Part shown: positions 57,006 to 57,500 of the stretch, one piece after another | How positions within the stretch are numbered: the first letter of the stretch is position 1 | How the letters are laid out: every line of letters begins with the position of its first letter | Source of the DNA: Symbiodinium natans | Taxonomy: Eukaryota > Sar > Dinophyceae > Suessiales > Symbiodiniaceae | Length of the DNA: 57,500 nucleotides | Assembly: GCA_905221605.1 (NCBI GenBank) | Contig: CAJNDS010002290.1 | Location: forward strand, 387,501-445,000 | Reading direction: 5' to 3' | Position numbers and translations under genes: made by a program | The notes under the pieces: model-generated | The model's database searches: none | What the model was told of the DNA's origin: nothing | The model's input: the letters and a program-made list of their open reading frames with translations, nothing else

Positions 57006-57229
57006 GCGGCCCGCAGAAGTCCGAGTCCCAAGTGAACTGGAGTCCTTTTTTGGGGCTTGAAGGGGCTTCGAAGGATGTAGGGCACCAGGAGATCTGGGTT
57101 CAAGAGCCCAAACACAAGCCGGACCTAAACCCTAAACCCTAAGCCCCTAATAAACCCTAAACCCTAAACCCTAAACCCCTAAACCCTAAACCCTAAACCC
57201 TAAACCCCTAAGCCTCGAACACGTTGCAG

Positions 57230-57307
57230 ATGCCGTTCTTTCCTTGCACCTGTGGGGTGCCGAAGCACTGGAGTGGACCTTTTTGCGAGATGGACAAGTT
57301 CGACGAA
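57230..57307 (+). CDS. THNWGN-type gene, exon 6
   Basis: 78 nt from ACACGTTGCAG: MPFFPCTCGVPKHWSGPFCE, then MDKFDE. The CxC...CEMxKFD pattern is the third landmark of this domain as I know it, after YWVCxF. The gene continues past the window. Telomeric units on both sides (57125-57215, 57325-57370). Confidence 0.7.
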
Positions 57308-57500
57308 CCTCGGGCATCAGCCATGAACCCTAAACCCTAAACCCTAAACACTAACCCTAAACCCTAAACTAAAATCGTTGTTCCTATAGGATCCAGGTGC
57401 CTAATTTAGTAGACACTTTAAAAAAACCAAATTTCTCTGCAGTTCGAGTTGAGGCCTTAGGCCTTCGGGCTTAGGGTTTGGGGTTTAGGGCTTAGGCGGT

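Larger units (their letters stand above)
1..57500. other. Exon islands in telomere-repeat-rich DNA
   Basis: The whole window alternates tracts of (CCCTAAA)n or (TTTAGGG)n, in both orientations, with unique islands of roughly 30-270 bp. Many islands are stop-free on the + strand, with G/C-rich third positions, an AG just upstream and GT or GC just downstream. The simplest model is large spliced genes with telomere-repeat introns. The alternative is a subtelomeric graveyard of gene fragments. In-frame domain assembly at three loci (8.6-9.7, 23.1-25.5 and 51.9-57.3 kb) favours real or recently functional genes. Confidence 0.7.

Noticed and set aside
56827-57115. Arg-Glu and Ser-Leu repeat ORFs
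   Set aside because: Translations of the (GA)n/(GGGA)n microsatellite.

Overview
This is nuclear DNA of a eukaryote, most likely a dinoflagellate (Symbiodinium/Polarella-like). The evidence is: dozens of internal tracts of the plant/dinoflagellate-type telomere unit TTTAGGG/CCCTAAA; two intact ubiquitin-like + ankyrin genes; a LINE-type reverse transcriptase; many hairpin mini-elements; threonine-rich and GPS-domain exons; and introns that fit only GC-AG splicing, which is common in dinoflagellates. There are no operons, Shine-Dalgarno sites, tRNAs, rRNAs or CRISPR arrays. The taxonomic call is inference from these traits.

The main observation is that the window is not just junk between two ankyrin genes. 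The unique islands between telomeric tracts (about 30-270 bp) repeatedly read as open, GC3-rich peptide segments on the + strand, often with AG in front and GT or GC behind. Several neighbouring islands join in frame into recognisable domains: a complete GPS autoproteolysis motif from three islands (23064-25498); a Thr-rich ectodomain from three or four islands (8580-9669); and a domain I recognise from dinoflagellate predicted proteins (THNWGN / YWVC / CEMDKFDE) from islands at 51907-57307. I read the window as an exon archipelago: large genes whose introns are largely telomeric repeats, hairpin elements and homopolymers.

Layout. 1-3750: short candidate exons between telomeric tracts. 3752-5128: ubiquitin-like/ankyrin gene 1, split by a 177-bp telomeric insert with an 18-bp direct duplication and ended by a TTAA-flanked TIR element (5112-5416). 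5417-8500: mini-elements and weak exons. 8580-16701: Thr-rich exons, a duplicated region (11.6-13.5 kb), then extracellular-type exons. 17097-21734: antisense, 5'-truncated LINE with APE-type endonuclease, RT, zinc knuckle and RNase H, lying between (GGGCTTA)n arrays. 22-38 kb: GPS exons, then membrane-type exons. 38213-39383: ubiquitin-like/ankyrin gene 2 with one short intron. 40-50 kb: membrane-type exons that look like a continuation of the GPS-type protein. 50544-50808: OTU-domain fragment. 51.1-57.3 kb: THNWGN-type gene, running off the window end.

Limits: exon edges outside the GPS, Thr-rich and ankyrin loci are provisional. Several islands are open in more than one frame, and no transcript data are available here.
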